Shown piece by piece: positions 1 to 7,016 of a stretch of 64,000 nt of DNA. Source of the stretch: Marseilla massiliensis (GTDB lineage Bacteria > Bacteroidota > Bacteroidia > Bacteroidales > Bacteroidaceae). The DNA is taken from assembly GCF_016899955.1 (NCBI RefSeq), contig NZ_JACJJL010000002.1, positions 1 to 64,000 on the forward strand, in the 5' to 3' direction. How positions within the stretch are numbered: the stretch's first letter is position 1; the number at the start of each line of letters is the position of its first letter. Under the pieces are notes generated by a model. That model was not told the origin of the DNA, did no database searches, and was given only the letters and a program-made list of their open reading frames with translations. Position numbers and translations under genes: made by a program.

Positions 1-163
1 GCTCAAGGTAGCGCACCTCGGCCTCGCACTTGGGGCAAGTGCCAAGGCAGTCGCCTTTGTAGCGGCATTCCGACGTTGCAAACTCGATATCGTTGGCCAC
101 AGCTATCTGCCGACGAATCTCTTTCAGTATCTTGCATGTTTGTTTTCCCCGTGCCATGGTCAT
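1..163 (-). CDS. Cys-rich TonB-C family protein, second tandem copy (partial, C-terminus off the left edge)
   Basis: Only the N-terminal ~53 residues are in the window. They nearly duplicate the start of the neighbouring 277-residue protein: MARGKQTC, then an amphipathic stretch, then Cys in the spacing C-x5-C-x3-C-x2-C (SECRYKGDCLGTCPKCEAEV). Three substitutions separate the copies here (K/R, V/E, E/V, about residues 9, 20 and 25 from the MARG methionine). The start ATG overlaps the upstream stop as TAATG, so translation is probably coupled; MARG six bases later is the alternative start. By analogy with copy 1 it should go on to a membrane segment and a periplasmic TonB-C domain, which is inference because that part lies outside. 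Confidence 0.75.
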   Translation of the reverse strand, partial: MTMARGKQTCKILKEIRRQIAVANDIEFATSECRYKGDCLGTCPKCEAEVRYLE

Positions 164-996
164 TATTCCAATCTGAATATTATCGGTAGGCTTAGCCTTA
201 CATTTGCTTTTCTGCCGTTATGCCTGCCGGGCTTGAAATCCGGCAAGAGCCCTACCACCCTTATTGCTTCTTTGTCTAACGCCGGATGCAGGCTTCTCTT
301 TATCTTCGGGTCGCGCACACGCCCATGCGTATCTACACAGAAGTCAACAATGACCCGGCCTTGGATGCAGTTTTCAGCCAGCCCTTCCGGGTATCTCAGG
401 TTGTCTAAGATAAACTTATGCAATGCCTCAGAGCCTCCCGGGAACTCCGGCATTTCTTCCACAACGGAATATATTGTATCAGAGCCGTCGGTCACTTCAT
501 AAGGCGGCACATCATAACCCGGCACTTCGCCCACTGTTCGCATAACCTCCGAATCATCCGCCCGACCGTCGCCGCCAGCCGCACACGGTTTACGAGGGGC
601 AACCAGTAACATTCCTTCTACGGCGGATTCATCCTCTGTGCCAACAATGTCTGACACATCACCACTTACTGACGGCACTTCAACCTTCTCTTGCAGGGCC
701 ACAGTATCCCCTTGCAGCTCTTTGTCGGGCGGTGGCGCCGACGAGCCTCCACAGCCTGCCATGAGCACCAGTCCGGCCGATATGCCGGCCACTGCCACCG
801 CCTTTCCGGCAAGGGAGCGGGCGCGCAACTGCCGCTCAAGGTAGCGCACCTCGGCCTCGCACTTGGGGCAAGTGCCAAGGCAGTCGCCTTTGTAGCGGCA
901 TTCCGACGTTGCGAACACAATATCGTTGGCCTCAGCTATCTGCCGACGAATCTCTTTCAGTATCCTGCATGTTTGTTTTCCCCGTGCCATGGTCAT
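163..996 (-). CDS. Cys-rich N-domain / TonB C-terminal domain protein
   Basis: 277 residues in three parts. Residues 1-60 are basic and cysteine-rich (C10, then C33-x5-C39-x3-C43-x2-C46), which looks like a metal or Fe-S site. Residues ~63-82 (GKAVAVAGISAGLVLMAGC) form a hydrophobic segment that could be a membrane anchor. After a ~95-residue linker, residues ~178-277 match a TonB C-terminal domain (EMPEFPGGSEALHKFI, RYPEGLAENCIQGRVIVDF, DKEAIRVVGLLPDFKPGRHNG). TonB-C domains normally contact TonB boxes of outer-membrane receptors; the Cys-rich head is not part of classical TonB and its role is unknown. The gene overlaps the upstream radical SAM gene by 65 bp and couples to a second copy downstream. 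Confidence 0.82.
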   Translation of the reverse strand: MTMARGKQTCRILKEIRRQIAEANDIVFATSECRYKGDCLGTCPKCEAEVRYLERQLRARSLAGKAVAVAGISAGLVLMAGCGGSSAPPPDKELQGDTVALQEKVEVPSVSGDVSDIVGTEDESAVEGMLLVAPRKPCAAGGDGRADDSEVMRTVGEVPGYDVPPYEVTDGSDTIYSVVEEMPEFPGGSEALHKFILDNLRYPEGLAENCIQGRVIVDFCVDTHGRVRDPKIKRSLHPALDKEAIRVVGLLPDFKPGRHNGRKANVRLSLPIIFRLE

Positions 997-1615
997 TGCT
1001 TTTTATTTTATATGTGAACAAATCGAACCGGCTGAACCCAAGCTCTTCAAGTGCAGAGCGGCTTGCCGCACGGTCAGCATCATTGTTGTAGCCTGGAATA
1101 AGCGGTATGCGGACGATGCAGTCGCCCTGCCGCCCGGCTCCGACTATCAAGCGGAGGTTGGCTGCCACAAGGTCGTTGGCTTGCCCGGTGTAGCTCTGGT
1201 ATATGCCGGGATTCATGTCCTTTATGTCTATTATGAACGTGTCTACCACCGGAATGAGAGTCTTCACCCATTCGCCAGGCACATTGAGCGAAGTCTCTAT
1301 GTTGATGCGCCACGCAGGGCCGCACAGTTTGCGGAAGTCGCAGATGAACTTTGGGTAAAGGCATGGCTCGCCCCCGCCGAATGTAACGCCCCCGTGCGTG
1401 GCCAGAAAGTATAAGTTGTCTATGCTGGTCTCGGCATACAGCTCGTCGGGCGTGTATTCCCTGAAACCGTCGCCACCGCCAAGCGACTGCGGATTGAGGC
1501 AATGGCGGCAACGCAGAGGGCAGCCATGGAAAGCCGCGAGTGTGGTAACGCCATCACCGTCGGTCGAGAGGCGATGGCGGATTATGCCTATCATCTTAAC
1601 CTTCTGCCCATTCAT
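932..1615 (-). CDS. Radical SAM protein of the pyruvate formate-lyase activase type
   Basis: 227 residues. The radical SAM 4Fe-4S motif C-x3-C-x2-C is seen in FHGCPLRCRHCLNPQSL, followed by a GGGEP-type SAM-binding motif (VTFGGGEPCLY) and the downstream strands DTFIIDIKDMN and IVRIPLIPGYNN typical of glycyl-radical-enzyme activases. No glycyl radical enzyme is adjacent, so the substrate is unknown. An open frame extends to 1636, but a TATCTTTG -7 box at 1638-1645 makes the methionine at 1615 (MNGQKV) or 1594 (MIGIIRH) more likely. The last ~20 residues overlap the next gene in another frame. Probable operon with the two Cys-rich TonB-C genes. Confidence 0.85.
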   Translation of the reverse strand: MNGQKVKMIGIIRHRLSTDGDGVTTLAAFHGCPLRCRHCLNPQSLGGGDGFREYTPDELYAETSIDNLYFLATHGGVTFGGGEPCLYPKFICDFRKLCGPAWRINIETSLNVPGEWVKTLIPVVDTFIIDIKDMNPGIYQSYTGQANDLVAANLRLIVGAGRQGDCIVRIPLIPGYNNDADRAASRSALEELGFSRFDLFTYKIKSNDHGTGKTNMQDTERDSSADS

Positions 1616-1637
1616 AGATACACTTACACTAACCATG

Positions 1638-1645
1638 CAAAGATA
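1638..1645 (-). promoter_or_regulatory. -7 promoter box for the radical SAM operon
   Basis: TATCTTTG on the minus strand matches TAnnTTTG. A weak TTGG-like -33 lies about 19 bp upstream. The box rules out the longest possible start of the downstream gene. Confidence 0.6.
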
Positions 1646-1979
1646 ATAGTTTCCATGGCAACAGCCAAGAGGGCCATCTGTTTATTTCCGCAAGCATGGT
1701 TTTCCGACCACTTCTGCGGGATTCCCGCACAACAAGTATGACATCAAATGATGAAGAAGGCAATTTGCCGGCAATATGCATAACGCGGCCATCACACCGC
1801 TGAATATTCTTATCCGCATTTACACCATGCCGCCCAAAGGCTTCCAAACTCCCGACGGCTGCCTGATTGCGCCTTTGGGCCGCCGCAGCCAGCCAAGTCT
1901 TCGACTATGGCGACAACAAGCCTGCACGTCAACAGCATGGAATAGCCTCGGGCCATGGGGCCGGGATGAAACCCCAAAG
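1646..1979. other. Intergenic region without recognised features
   Basis: About 330 bp between the radical SAM operon promoter and the end of the aldo/keto reductase gene. The open frames here are short and have no recognisable protein character, and no clear terminator hairpin with a T-run was seen. Confidence 0.5.
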
Positions 1980-3269
1980 CTACTTACCCATGGTCTGCTT
2001 CACTTTAGCCAGAAGCCCGGGAATGTCAAGATGCTGCGGGCACTTGGCCATGCACACGCCACAGCCAGTGCACGAAGAGGCCGGGTCGCCACGCTGCACC
2101 GGCGACATAGACACGGTGTAGTCGGCCATGGCGCGCTCCATGTTGCCGTGCAACAGATAGTTATTATACACATAGGCGAAGATGTAGCCTATGGCAACGT
2201 TCGCCGGACAGGGTATGCACTGGTAACACCCGGTGCAGTCAATATGGCCCGGGGCGTGGCGGTAGGCATAGACAGCAGCTCCCAAGGCCTCGCGCTCGGC
2301 GTGGCTCAGCATGTTTGGCCTTGCCTTTGCGGCATATCCGAGGTTCGCCTCCACATCGGCCATCGCCCCCATGCCGCTTACGGCTACACTGACCTCGGGC
2401 ATGTCCCACAGATAGTCGAGCGCCCACTCCGTGTCGGGCTTGCTCACACAGGTAGAGGCAAGCGCGTCTTTCATGCCTTGCGGCAGGTGGGCCAGGAAGC
2501 CCGTGCGCACGGGCTTCATCACGGCCAGCCCCATGCCGTTGGCCGCGGCATATTTCGGGCCGAGCACACCGGCTTCATACTCATAGTCAAGATAATTGTG
2601 TTGGATGAGGCAGAAATCCCATGCGGGGGTATACTCAACCACCCGCTTGAACAACTGCAAGCTGTCATGAAACGAGAAACCCATAAACCTGATCTTGCCC
2701 TGTGCCTTCAGTCTCTCCATCTTCTCTATAAGCCTGTATGGCAGCACATAGTCGTTCCAACCACAGTGCATTATCATGTGGATGTGATAGAAGTCTATCA
2801 CATCAGTGCCGATGGCACGGCGCGACTGGTCGAAGAACTTCTCGAAGTCGTCGGCGCTCTGCATCTCCCACCACGGCATCTTCGACGTCACGTAGACCCT
2901 GTCGCGCCATCCGCCGGCAAGAGCCTTGCCCACGGCCTGCTCGCTCTCGCCCCCAAGGTACACCCGGCCGGTGTCTATGTAGTTGACGCCGCCCTCGATG
3001 GCGCGCCGAACCATGGGCGTGGTCTGCTCAAAGTCTACATGCCCGCCTTTCATGGGCAGGCGCAGCATGCCGAACCCGAGCGCCGACACGCTGACGCCCG
3101 TCCGTCCCATGGGGCGGTACTGCATGTTTGGGTTGTAGTTAAGTATGCCTTTCGCCCTCTGTTCGCGGGCGGCCTGCCTTCCGGCCTCGCGGGCAATGGC
3201 CTCCGGCCCTGCCGTGGCGCCCACAGCCGCGGCAATCAGCCCGCTCTTTATAAAACTCCTTCTGTCCAT
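1980..3269 (-). CDS. Tat-exported aldo/keto reductase with C-terminal ferredoxin domain
   Basis: 429 residues. The N-terminus has a twin-arginine signal (DRRSFIKSG followed by an Ala/Gly-rich stretch), so export as a folded protein is likely. The core is an aldo/keto reductase barrel (YRPMGRTGVSVSALGFGMLRLP, NYIDTGRVYLGGESE with Asp and Tyr, VYVTSKM with Lys, DFYHIHMIM with His). The C-terminus holds two cysteine clusters, CTGCYQCIPCPAN and SCTGCGVCMAKCPQ, typical of the ferredoxin-extended AKR proteins of anaerobes. Its physiological substrate is unknown. It lies 9 bp after the DUF6282 gene, so the two form an operon, and both carry Tat signals. Confidence 0.88.
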   Translation of the reverse strand: MDRRSFIKSGLIAAAVGATAGPEAIAREAGRQAAREQRAKGILNYNPNMQYRPMGRTGVSVSALGFGMLRLPMKGGHVDFEQTTPMVRRAIEGGVNYIDTGRVYLGGESEQAVGKALAGGWRDRVYVTSKMPWWEMQSADDFEKFFDQSRRAIGTDVIDFYHIHMIMHCGWNDYVLPYRLIEKMERLKAQGKIRFMGFSFHDSLQLFKRVVEYTPAWDFCLIQHNYLDYEYEAGVLGPKYAAANGMGLAVMKPVRTGFLAHLPQGMKDALASTCVSKPDTEWALDYLWDMPEVSVAVSGMGAMADVEANLGYAAKARPNMLSHAEREALGAAVYAYRHAPGHIDCTGCYQCIPCPANVAIGYIFAYVYNNYLLHGNMERAMADYTVSMSPVQRGDPASSCTGCGVCMAKCPQHLDIPGLLAKVKQTMGK

Positions 3270-3278
3270 AGTTTTGGT

Positions 3279-4295
3279 TTATTCCTGTTTGTCAAGTCCC
3301 AGCAGCCACGCCGGGTTGCGGCGCACCAGCCTGTCGATGTCGCCGATGGCTACGCCTGCGCCCTGCAGCCTGGAAATGCAATCGCGCATGCCCTCCACCG
3401 GGTGGGGCATGACCGCCTGGCCCAAGTCGGTAGAGACGAAGCTCCTTGACGGGTCGATGCCAACAAATGCGGCAAACTCTGCGATGCCCTGGCGCCGGTA
3501 TTGCGGCATCCCGGTGCCCTCGCCCCACAGGCAGGGCAGATAGCAAAACTCTATGTAAGCGCCGAGGTCTATGCACTGCTTTATCTGGTCGGGCGTCATG
3601 GTCCAGTAGTGTGAGTTGGCGTGGGTGACAACAAACTTGCCCACACCGACCTCACGCGCCTTGCGCGCAAGGGCTATGCTCTCTTGCGGCGAGGCGTGGC
3701 CTGTGGCAAAGATGATGCCGGCCTCGGCACATATCTCCATCACACGCACCACCTCGGGCAGCACCCTGCCGCTGTCGTCGACCACGGCAATGCCGCCCGT
3801 TGCCCTGCCTTCACACCGGCAGTGGTAAGCGGCATCGAGCGTGGGCATCCAGATGCACCGGCACAGGCCGCCGCTGGTCTGCACCGCCTTCTGGGCCGCA
3901 AACACGTTGACCTTGTCGCCATGCACCCTGTTCATGCACACACTCCCGAAGCACTGGGCCCCCGGCAGGGCTTGCCTGATGATGTAGGCCCGGTCGTGGC
4001 AGCTGAAATCGTTTGACTTGAACATGACGGCACGGTAACCGGCACGCACAGCGTCTTGCATGAAGCCAAACTCATCTGCCGAGCGCTCGCGAGAGTCGGG
4101 CCGGCAATGCAGGTGTATGTCGCAGACGCCCTTGAGCATACCGTCGCCCGTGGCGGCACCGGCCGCCTTGCTGCCCTGACCCTGCATCAGGGCCACGGCC
4201 CCGGCCGGCATGACCGATCGCGCCATCAGGGCGCCTCCCGTAAGCACGGAACTCTTGATGAAGCCCCTGCGGTTGATTCTTCCTATGTAATCCAT
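3279..4295 (-). CDS. DUF6282-type amidohydrolase-fold protein with Tat signal
   Basis: 338 residues from the MDYIGR start. A methionine six codons earlier overlaps a TACTTTTG -7 box and is therefore rejected. The twin-arginine signal NRRGFIKSS is followed by a hydrophobic core. The mature part begins DIHLHCRPDSRERS, an H-x-H metal site like that of amidohydrolases, and continues with conserved-looking blocks (VMFKSND, ATGHASPQESI, VVTHANSH, STDLGQ). I identify it as the DUF6282 family from memory of these blocks; no reaction has been assigned that I know of. It is transcribed with the ferredoxin/AKR gene and probably shares its regulation by the divergent AraC gene. Confidence 0.72.
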   Translation of the reverse strand: MDYIGRINRRGFIKSSVLTGGALMARSVMPAGAVALMQGQGSKAAGAATGDGMLKGVCDIHLHCRPDSRERSADEFGFMQDAVRAGYRAVMFKSNDFSCHDRAYIIRQALPGAQCFGSVCMNRVHGDKVNVFAAQKAVQTSGGLCRCIWMPTLDAAYHCRCEGRATGGIAVVDDSGRVLPEVVRVMEICAEAGIIFATGHASPQESIALARKAREVGVGKFVVTHANSHYWTMTPDQIKQCIDLGAYIEFCYLPCLWGEGTGMPQYRRQGIAEFAAFVGIDPSRSFVSTDLGQAVMPHPVEGMRDCISRLQGAGVAIGDIDRLVRRNPAWLLGLDKQE

Positions 4296-4310
4296 CGCTT
4301 CATTTTTTTG

Positions 4311-4318
4311 CAAAAGTA
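4311..4318 (-). promoter_or_regulatory. -7 box of the DUF6282-AKR operon
   Basis: TACTTTTG on the minus strand, 15 bases from the chosen ATG. It shares a ~155 bp divergent intergenic region with the AraC promoter. Confidence 0.6.
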
Positions 4319-4416
4319 ATAATCACGCGGCCGAAAGCCGGAAACATATTTACAGAGCTTTGTAACGCATTTACTGATTATGCAGTGCCGCCGATACGGG
4401 TTGGCCGGAAAAGCCT

Positions 4417-4424
4417 TACTTTTG
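4417..4424 (+). promoter_or_regulatory. -7 box of the AraC-family gene
   Basis: TACTTTTG, 28 bases before the ATG; no good -33 element at standard spacing. Confidence 0.55.
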
Positions 4425-4452
4425 TGACAGGCTAACAAACGAAGACAAAAAC

Positions 4453-5361
4453 ATGGCAGAAAAACCAATACGACTGGATACGGTGGACGATTACGACAGG
4501 CTGTTCGGCCTTGAGACGCTTCACCCGCTGGTAAACGTAATCGACCTGGCCACCGCAACGAAACACCCGACCCACTTTACCGTGAACTACGGGATATATG
4601 CGCTGTTTCTCAAAGAGACCAAATGCGGCGACATCCGCTATGGCCGGCAAACCTACGACTACAGGGAAGGCACGATAACGAGCTTCTCGCCGGGGCAGGT
4701 TTCGGAGACCGAGATGCAGGAAAGCATGAGGCCGACAGCACGCGGCATTGTGTTCCACCCCGACTTGATAAAGGGGACATCGCTCGGACGGGAAATAAAG
4801 AACTACTCGTTTTTATCTTACAACTCGACAGAGGCGCTGCATCTGTCGGCCGACGAAAAGGGCATCATGCTCGACTGTCTGGCAAACATAAAAACAGAAC
4901 TGCTGCGCCCGGCAGACAAGATGAGCAAGAGGCTCATTGCAAGAAACATACAACTGCTGCTCGACTATTGCCTGAGGTTCTACAACAGGCAGTTTGCCAC
5001 ACGCGAGAAAAGCAACAGGGACATCCTGACGAGGTTTGAGGCGCTGCTCGACGACTACTTCCAGAGCGGCAAGTCGAGGTTAAACGGACTGCCCACTGTG
5101 AGGTATTTTGCCGACAAGGTGTTTCTGTCGCCCAACTACTTCGGCGACCTGATAAAGAAGGAAACGGGCAGAAACCCGCAGGAATACATTCAAGGCAAAA
5201 CCATCGACACGGCAAAGACCATGCTGGCCGACACCGGCAAGGCCGTCAACCAGATTGCCGACGAGCTGGGGTTTCAATACTCACAGCACTTCAACAGGGT
5301 GTTCAAGAAGGTTGCCGGGTGCACGCCGAGCCAATACAGGAAATGGCTTGCTGCCACGTGA
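4453..5361 (+). CDS. AraC-family transcriptional regulator
   Basis: 302 residues. The N-terminal ~190 residues look like a cupin-type sensing region (GDIRYGRQTYDYREGTITSF, GIVFHPDLI). The C-terminal ~100 residues hold two helix-turn-helix motifs: TVRYFADKVFLSPNYFGDLIKKETGRNPQEYI, then KAVNQIADELGFQYSQHFNRVFKKVAGCTPSQYRK. The gene diverges from the Tat-AKR/DUF6282 operon with both promoters in ~155 bp, so it is the obvious candidate regulator of that operon. The effector is unknown. Confidence 0.9.
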   Translation: MAEKPIRLDTVDDYDRLFGLETLHPLVNVIDLATATKHPTHFTVNYGIYALFLKETKCGDIRYGRQTYDYREGTITSFSPGQVSETEMQESMRPTARGIVFHPDLIKGTSLGREIKNYSFLSYNSTEALHLSADEKGIMLDCLANIKTELLRPADKMSKRLIARNIQLLLDYCLRFYNRQFATREKSNRDILTRFEALLDDYFQSGKSRLNGLPTVRYFADKVFLSPNYFGDLIKKETGRNPQEYIQGKTIDTAKTMLADTGKAVNQIADELGFQYSQHFNRVFKKVAGCTPSQYRKWLAAT

Positions 5362-5423
5362 ATGCCCCAACCGGGCGGCCCCACAGCCAATACCCCGCAA
5401 AGCCTTATGCATCTTAAATTATG

Positions 5424-5510
5424 CCAAAGGCCGTTTGGCATTGCAAAAAGGCCCGTTTCAAGTCATGAAAGAGGTCGTTTTGCCGGCCGAAACGGCCCAT
5501 ATCGCCAACC
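5424..5510 (+). repeat. Dispersed palindromic repeat, copy A
   Basis: Shares the layout GCCGTTT - GCAAAA - CGTTTTGC - GAAACGGCCCATATCGC with copy D at 46714-46800, including the identical block AAACGGCCCATATCGC at its 3' end. It lies in noncoding DNA downstream of the AraC gene. Confidence 0.65.
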
Positions 5511-5649
5511 CGCTGGCAATGAGCCGGTTGACAAACGCAGAACATGCGCAACCACATTAGCCCCGGTGGCTTTCATGCCCGGGGCCATGCTACCGCCGAC
5601 GGCACCCCTTCACCGGGCCCGACAGCGGACTGAGGAGCCATGCACATAC

Positions 5650-6069
5650 AAAAAAAGCAGCCCTAAGGCTCACGCCCCCGGAACTGCAAGATAACGATAT
5701 CAATAACTAAAAACTTCTTTCTAAACAAAGGCACGGAGCAAGCCTTTACGGTGTCCGCCACCTTTTCGTCAGAGCGACTGCCCATATTCACCGTGAAATG
5801 GCAACAGTCTGCCTTTCAATGCAATACCTATTAACTAAACCTTAAGTACCAACCGTCTCACGACGTCATTACGATCACTTTCGTATGTTATCCTCTCAAT
5901 CTTTTGTTTTACCTTTATAATGACGATACCTACATTCGTGTCATCCTTTCAATACTAACCTTTCTGCCTTTTATCCTGACGTTTGTCAAACAACCTTTTT
6001 ACCTGACTATATCATTACTTAACTTTTTTGTCTCTATCATCGAATCTCTATTCATCATCATCCTTTTCA
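5650..6069 (-). ncRNA. Putative ncRNA 1 with FNR-type promoter
   Basis: A predicted ~420-nt minus-strand transcript. It starts just after a TAACTTTG -7 box (6075-6082) and ends at a hairpin, AGCC-TTAG-GGCT plus an outer GC pair, followed by seven T (5650-5656). No long open frame is present. The RNA is purine-rich with AGG-containing motifs (AGGTAAA, AGGATAA, AAAGGTTAG) every 10-25 nt, and then a structured 3' part with AAAGGC/GCCTTT and CGGTG/CACCG stems. It shares TTGGTACTTAAG plus a following RTTT with ncRNA 2. An FNR-type palindrome lies upstream at 6143-6156. SRP, RNase P and tmRNA signatures were not seen. Existence as a transcript is inferred. Confidence 0.55.
5999..6061 (-). CDS. Possible 20-residue leader ORF at the 5' end of ncRNA 1
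   Basis: The first ATG after the predicted start encodes MMMNRDSMIETKKLSNDIVR and then TAA. GTGAAAAGG stands immediately before it, so it could be translated. It is short, polar and has no recognisable similarity, and chance occurrence is quite possible. Confidence 0.2.
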   Translation of the reverse strand: MMMNRDSMIETKKLSNDIVR

Positions 6070-6074
6070 CGATG

Positions 6075-6082
6075 CAAAGTTA
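6075..6082 (-). promoter_or_regulatory. -7 box of ncRNA 1
   Basis: TAACTTTG on the minus strand. A TTTG (plus-strand CAAA 6105-6108) lies 22 bp upstream as a possible -33 element. Confidence 0.6.
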
Positions 6083-6142
6083 CAACTATTGCCGTTACGT
6101 TGTTCAAAATATGGCCGCATATTTCAAAACTGGCCATTTCTT

Positions 6143-6156
6143 TTGATATAAATCAA
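6143..6156 (-). promoter_or_regulatory. FNR/CRP-type operator upstream of ncRNA 1
   Basis: TTGATTTATATCAA is an exact match to the TTGAT-N4-ATCAA consensus known for E. coli FNR. Its centre is 74.5 bp upstream of the last base of the -7 box, i.e. near -80 from the inferred start. GCGCACA lies 5 bp further upstream. Immediately beyond, GCGAACACA (6167-6175) and TGTGTTCGC (6183-6191) form a perfect 9-bp inverted repeat. Confidence 0.6.
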
Positions 6157-6191
6157 CGTTTTGTGCGCGAACACAGGTCTTTTGTGTTCGC

Positions 6192-6572
6192 ACACAACTG
6201 TGTTTTTTGCTACGAAACGCCCAGACAGGCAATTCGCCCCCTACCGGCCGCCATGCCACCGGCGATGTGCTCCTGTCGCCATTCGCGGCCTGCCGTGCGC
6301 TTTCGTACCGCTGCAGGCATCTTGCCGGCCACCTTGCCTTGGCGCAGCCCGCTGCTCCACCGGCAAAGGCGCCAGCCAGACTGCACGGCAACACAACTGA
6401 ATCACTTCGGAATATGAAGACCAACCGGGGCTCAACCACAAAGCATGGCCACCGTCGCGTGGCCATGCCCCCACACCGCTACGGCATCACCGGCAAGCTG
6501 AGCCCCGGCCGACAGTTTGCCAACAAAGCGCCGGCAGGCAAGCCACCACGCCGTGGCCATTGCCTGCAACAA
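6192..6572. other. Intergenic spacer between the two putative ncRNA units
   Basis: GC-rich stretch without a convincing gene. A ~120-residue minus-strand open frame here lacks protein-like composition and would read through the operator, so it is not accepted. Confidence 0.5.
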
Positions 6573-6610
6573 CAAAAATGGACGGCTACCGATTCACATC
6601 GATGCCGTCC
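6573..6610 (-). terminator. Rho-independent terminator of ncRNA 2
   Basis: A 7-bp GGACGGC/GCCGTCC stem extended by CGAT/ATCG with a 4-nt loop, followed on the minus strand by ATTTTTG. Confidence 0.75.
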
Positions 6611-6902
6611 ACTAAAAATATATAACCCTAAAATCCATACTTCTTTTTCAAATGAGAAAGGGGCTTTCAAGCTCTCCCATCCTCATACCTGTTGCAGCTT
6701 TCGCTGCAAACAGGGTTTTACATCTGGTCTAACAACCTTTCTACCTTCCTCACATTATCAATTGTTACCCTGATAATCTTTACCTTAGCCAATACCTTTC
6801 GTTACCTATTGAGTCTGTCCTGAAATCTTAAGTACCAATCTTTACCTATTCTGTTACCCTAGAATCTAATTACCTTCGACTAATTATCTTTTTTCCTTTT
6901 GA
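6573..6902 (-). ncRNA. Putative ncRNA 2 with FNR-type promoter
   Basis: A predicted ~330-nt minus-strand transcript. It starts after a TAACTTTG box (6908-6915) and ends in a strong terminator: GGACGGC/GCCGTCC with an inner CGAT/ATCG pair, followed by ATTTTTG. The 5' ~190 nt are purine-rich and unstructured with many AGGTAA-like motifs. Then comes a clear hairpin at 6688-6714 (CCTGTT-TGCAGC, GAAA tetraloop, GCTGCAACAGG, one bulge). It shares TTGGTACTTAAG with ncRNA 1 and has the same promoter layout. No open frame above ~60 codons. Its function is unknown; an FnrS-like regulatory RNA is one hypothesis. Confidence 0.58.
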
Positions 6903-6907
6903 CGTTG

Positions 6908-6915
6908 CAAAGTTA
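6908..6915 (-). promoter_or_regulatory. -7 box of ncRNA 2
   Basis: TAACTTTG on the minus strand, identical to the ncRNA 1 box. No good TTTG at the normal -33 distance, which would fit activator dependence. Confidence 0.6.
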
Positions 6916-6976
6916 CTACGTTTTGCCGAAACGGCAATGCAATAAATATGTTTTAAAACATAAAAGGGGCTTGTTT

Positions 6977-6990
6977 TTGACCTAAATCAA
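6977..6990 (-). promoter_or_regulatory. FNR/CRP-type operator upstream of ncRNA 2
   Basis: TTGATTTAGGTCAA, one mismatch from the FNR palindrome. Its centre lies 75.5 bp upstream of the last base of the -7 box. GGACACA precedes it by 5 bp, in the same position as GCGCACA at the other two sites. Confidence 0.58.
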
Positions 6991-7016
6991 CTAAATGTGT
7001 CCGCACACAACGGTTT

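Noticed and set aside
1776..3449. 557-codon open frame on the plus strand
   Set aside because: It is antisense to the aldo/keto reductase gene, is His/Arg/Val-rich with no domain pattern, and is the kind of shadow frame expected in GC-rich DNA.
6104..6466. 120-codon minus-strand frame
   Set aside because: It crosses the FNR-type operator and inverted repeats upstream of ncRNA 1 and has irregular composition.
5650..6902. Identity of the two ncRNAs as SRP RNA, RNase P RNA or tmRNA
   Set aside because: The conserved signature blocks of those RNAs are absent and a conserved core would not be present as two divergent tandem copies. 6S RNA could not be formally excluded by eye.
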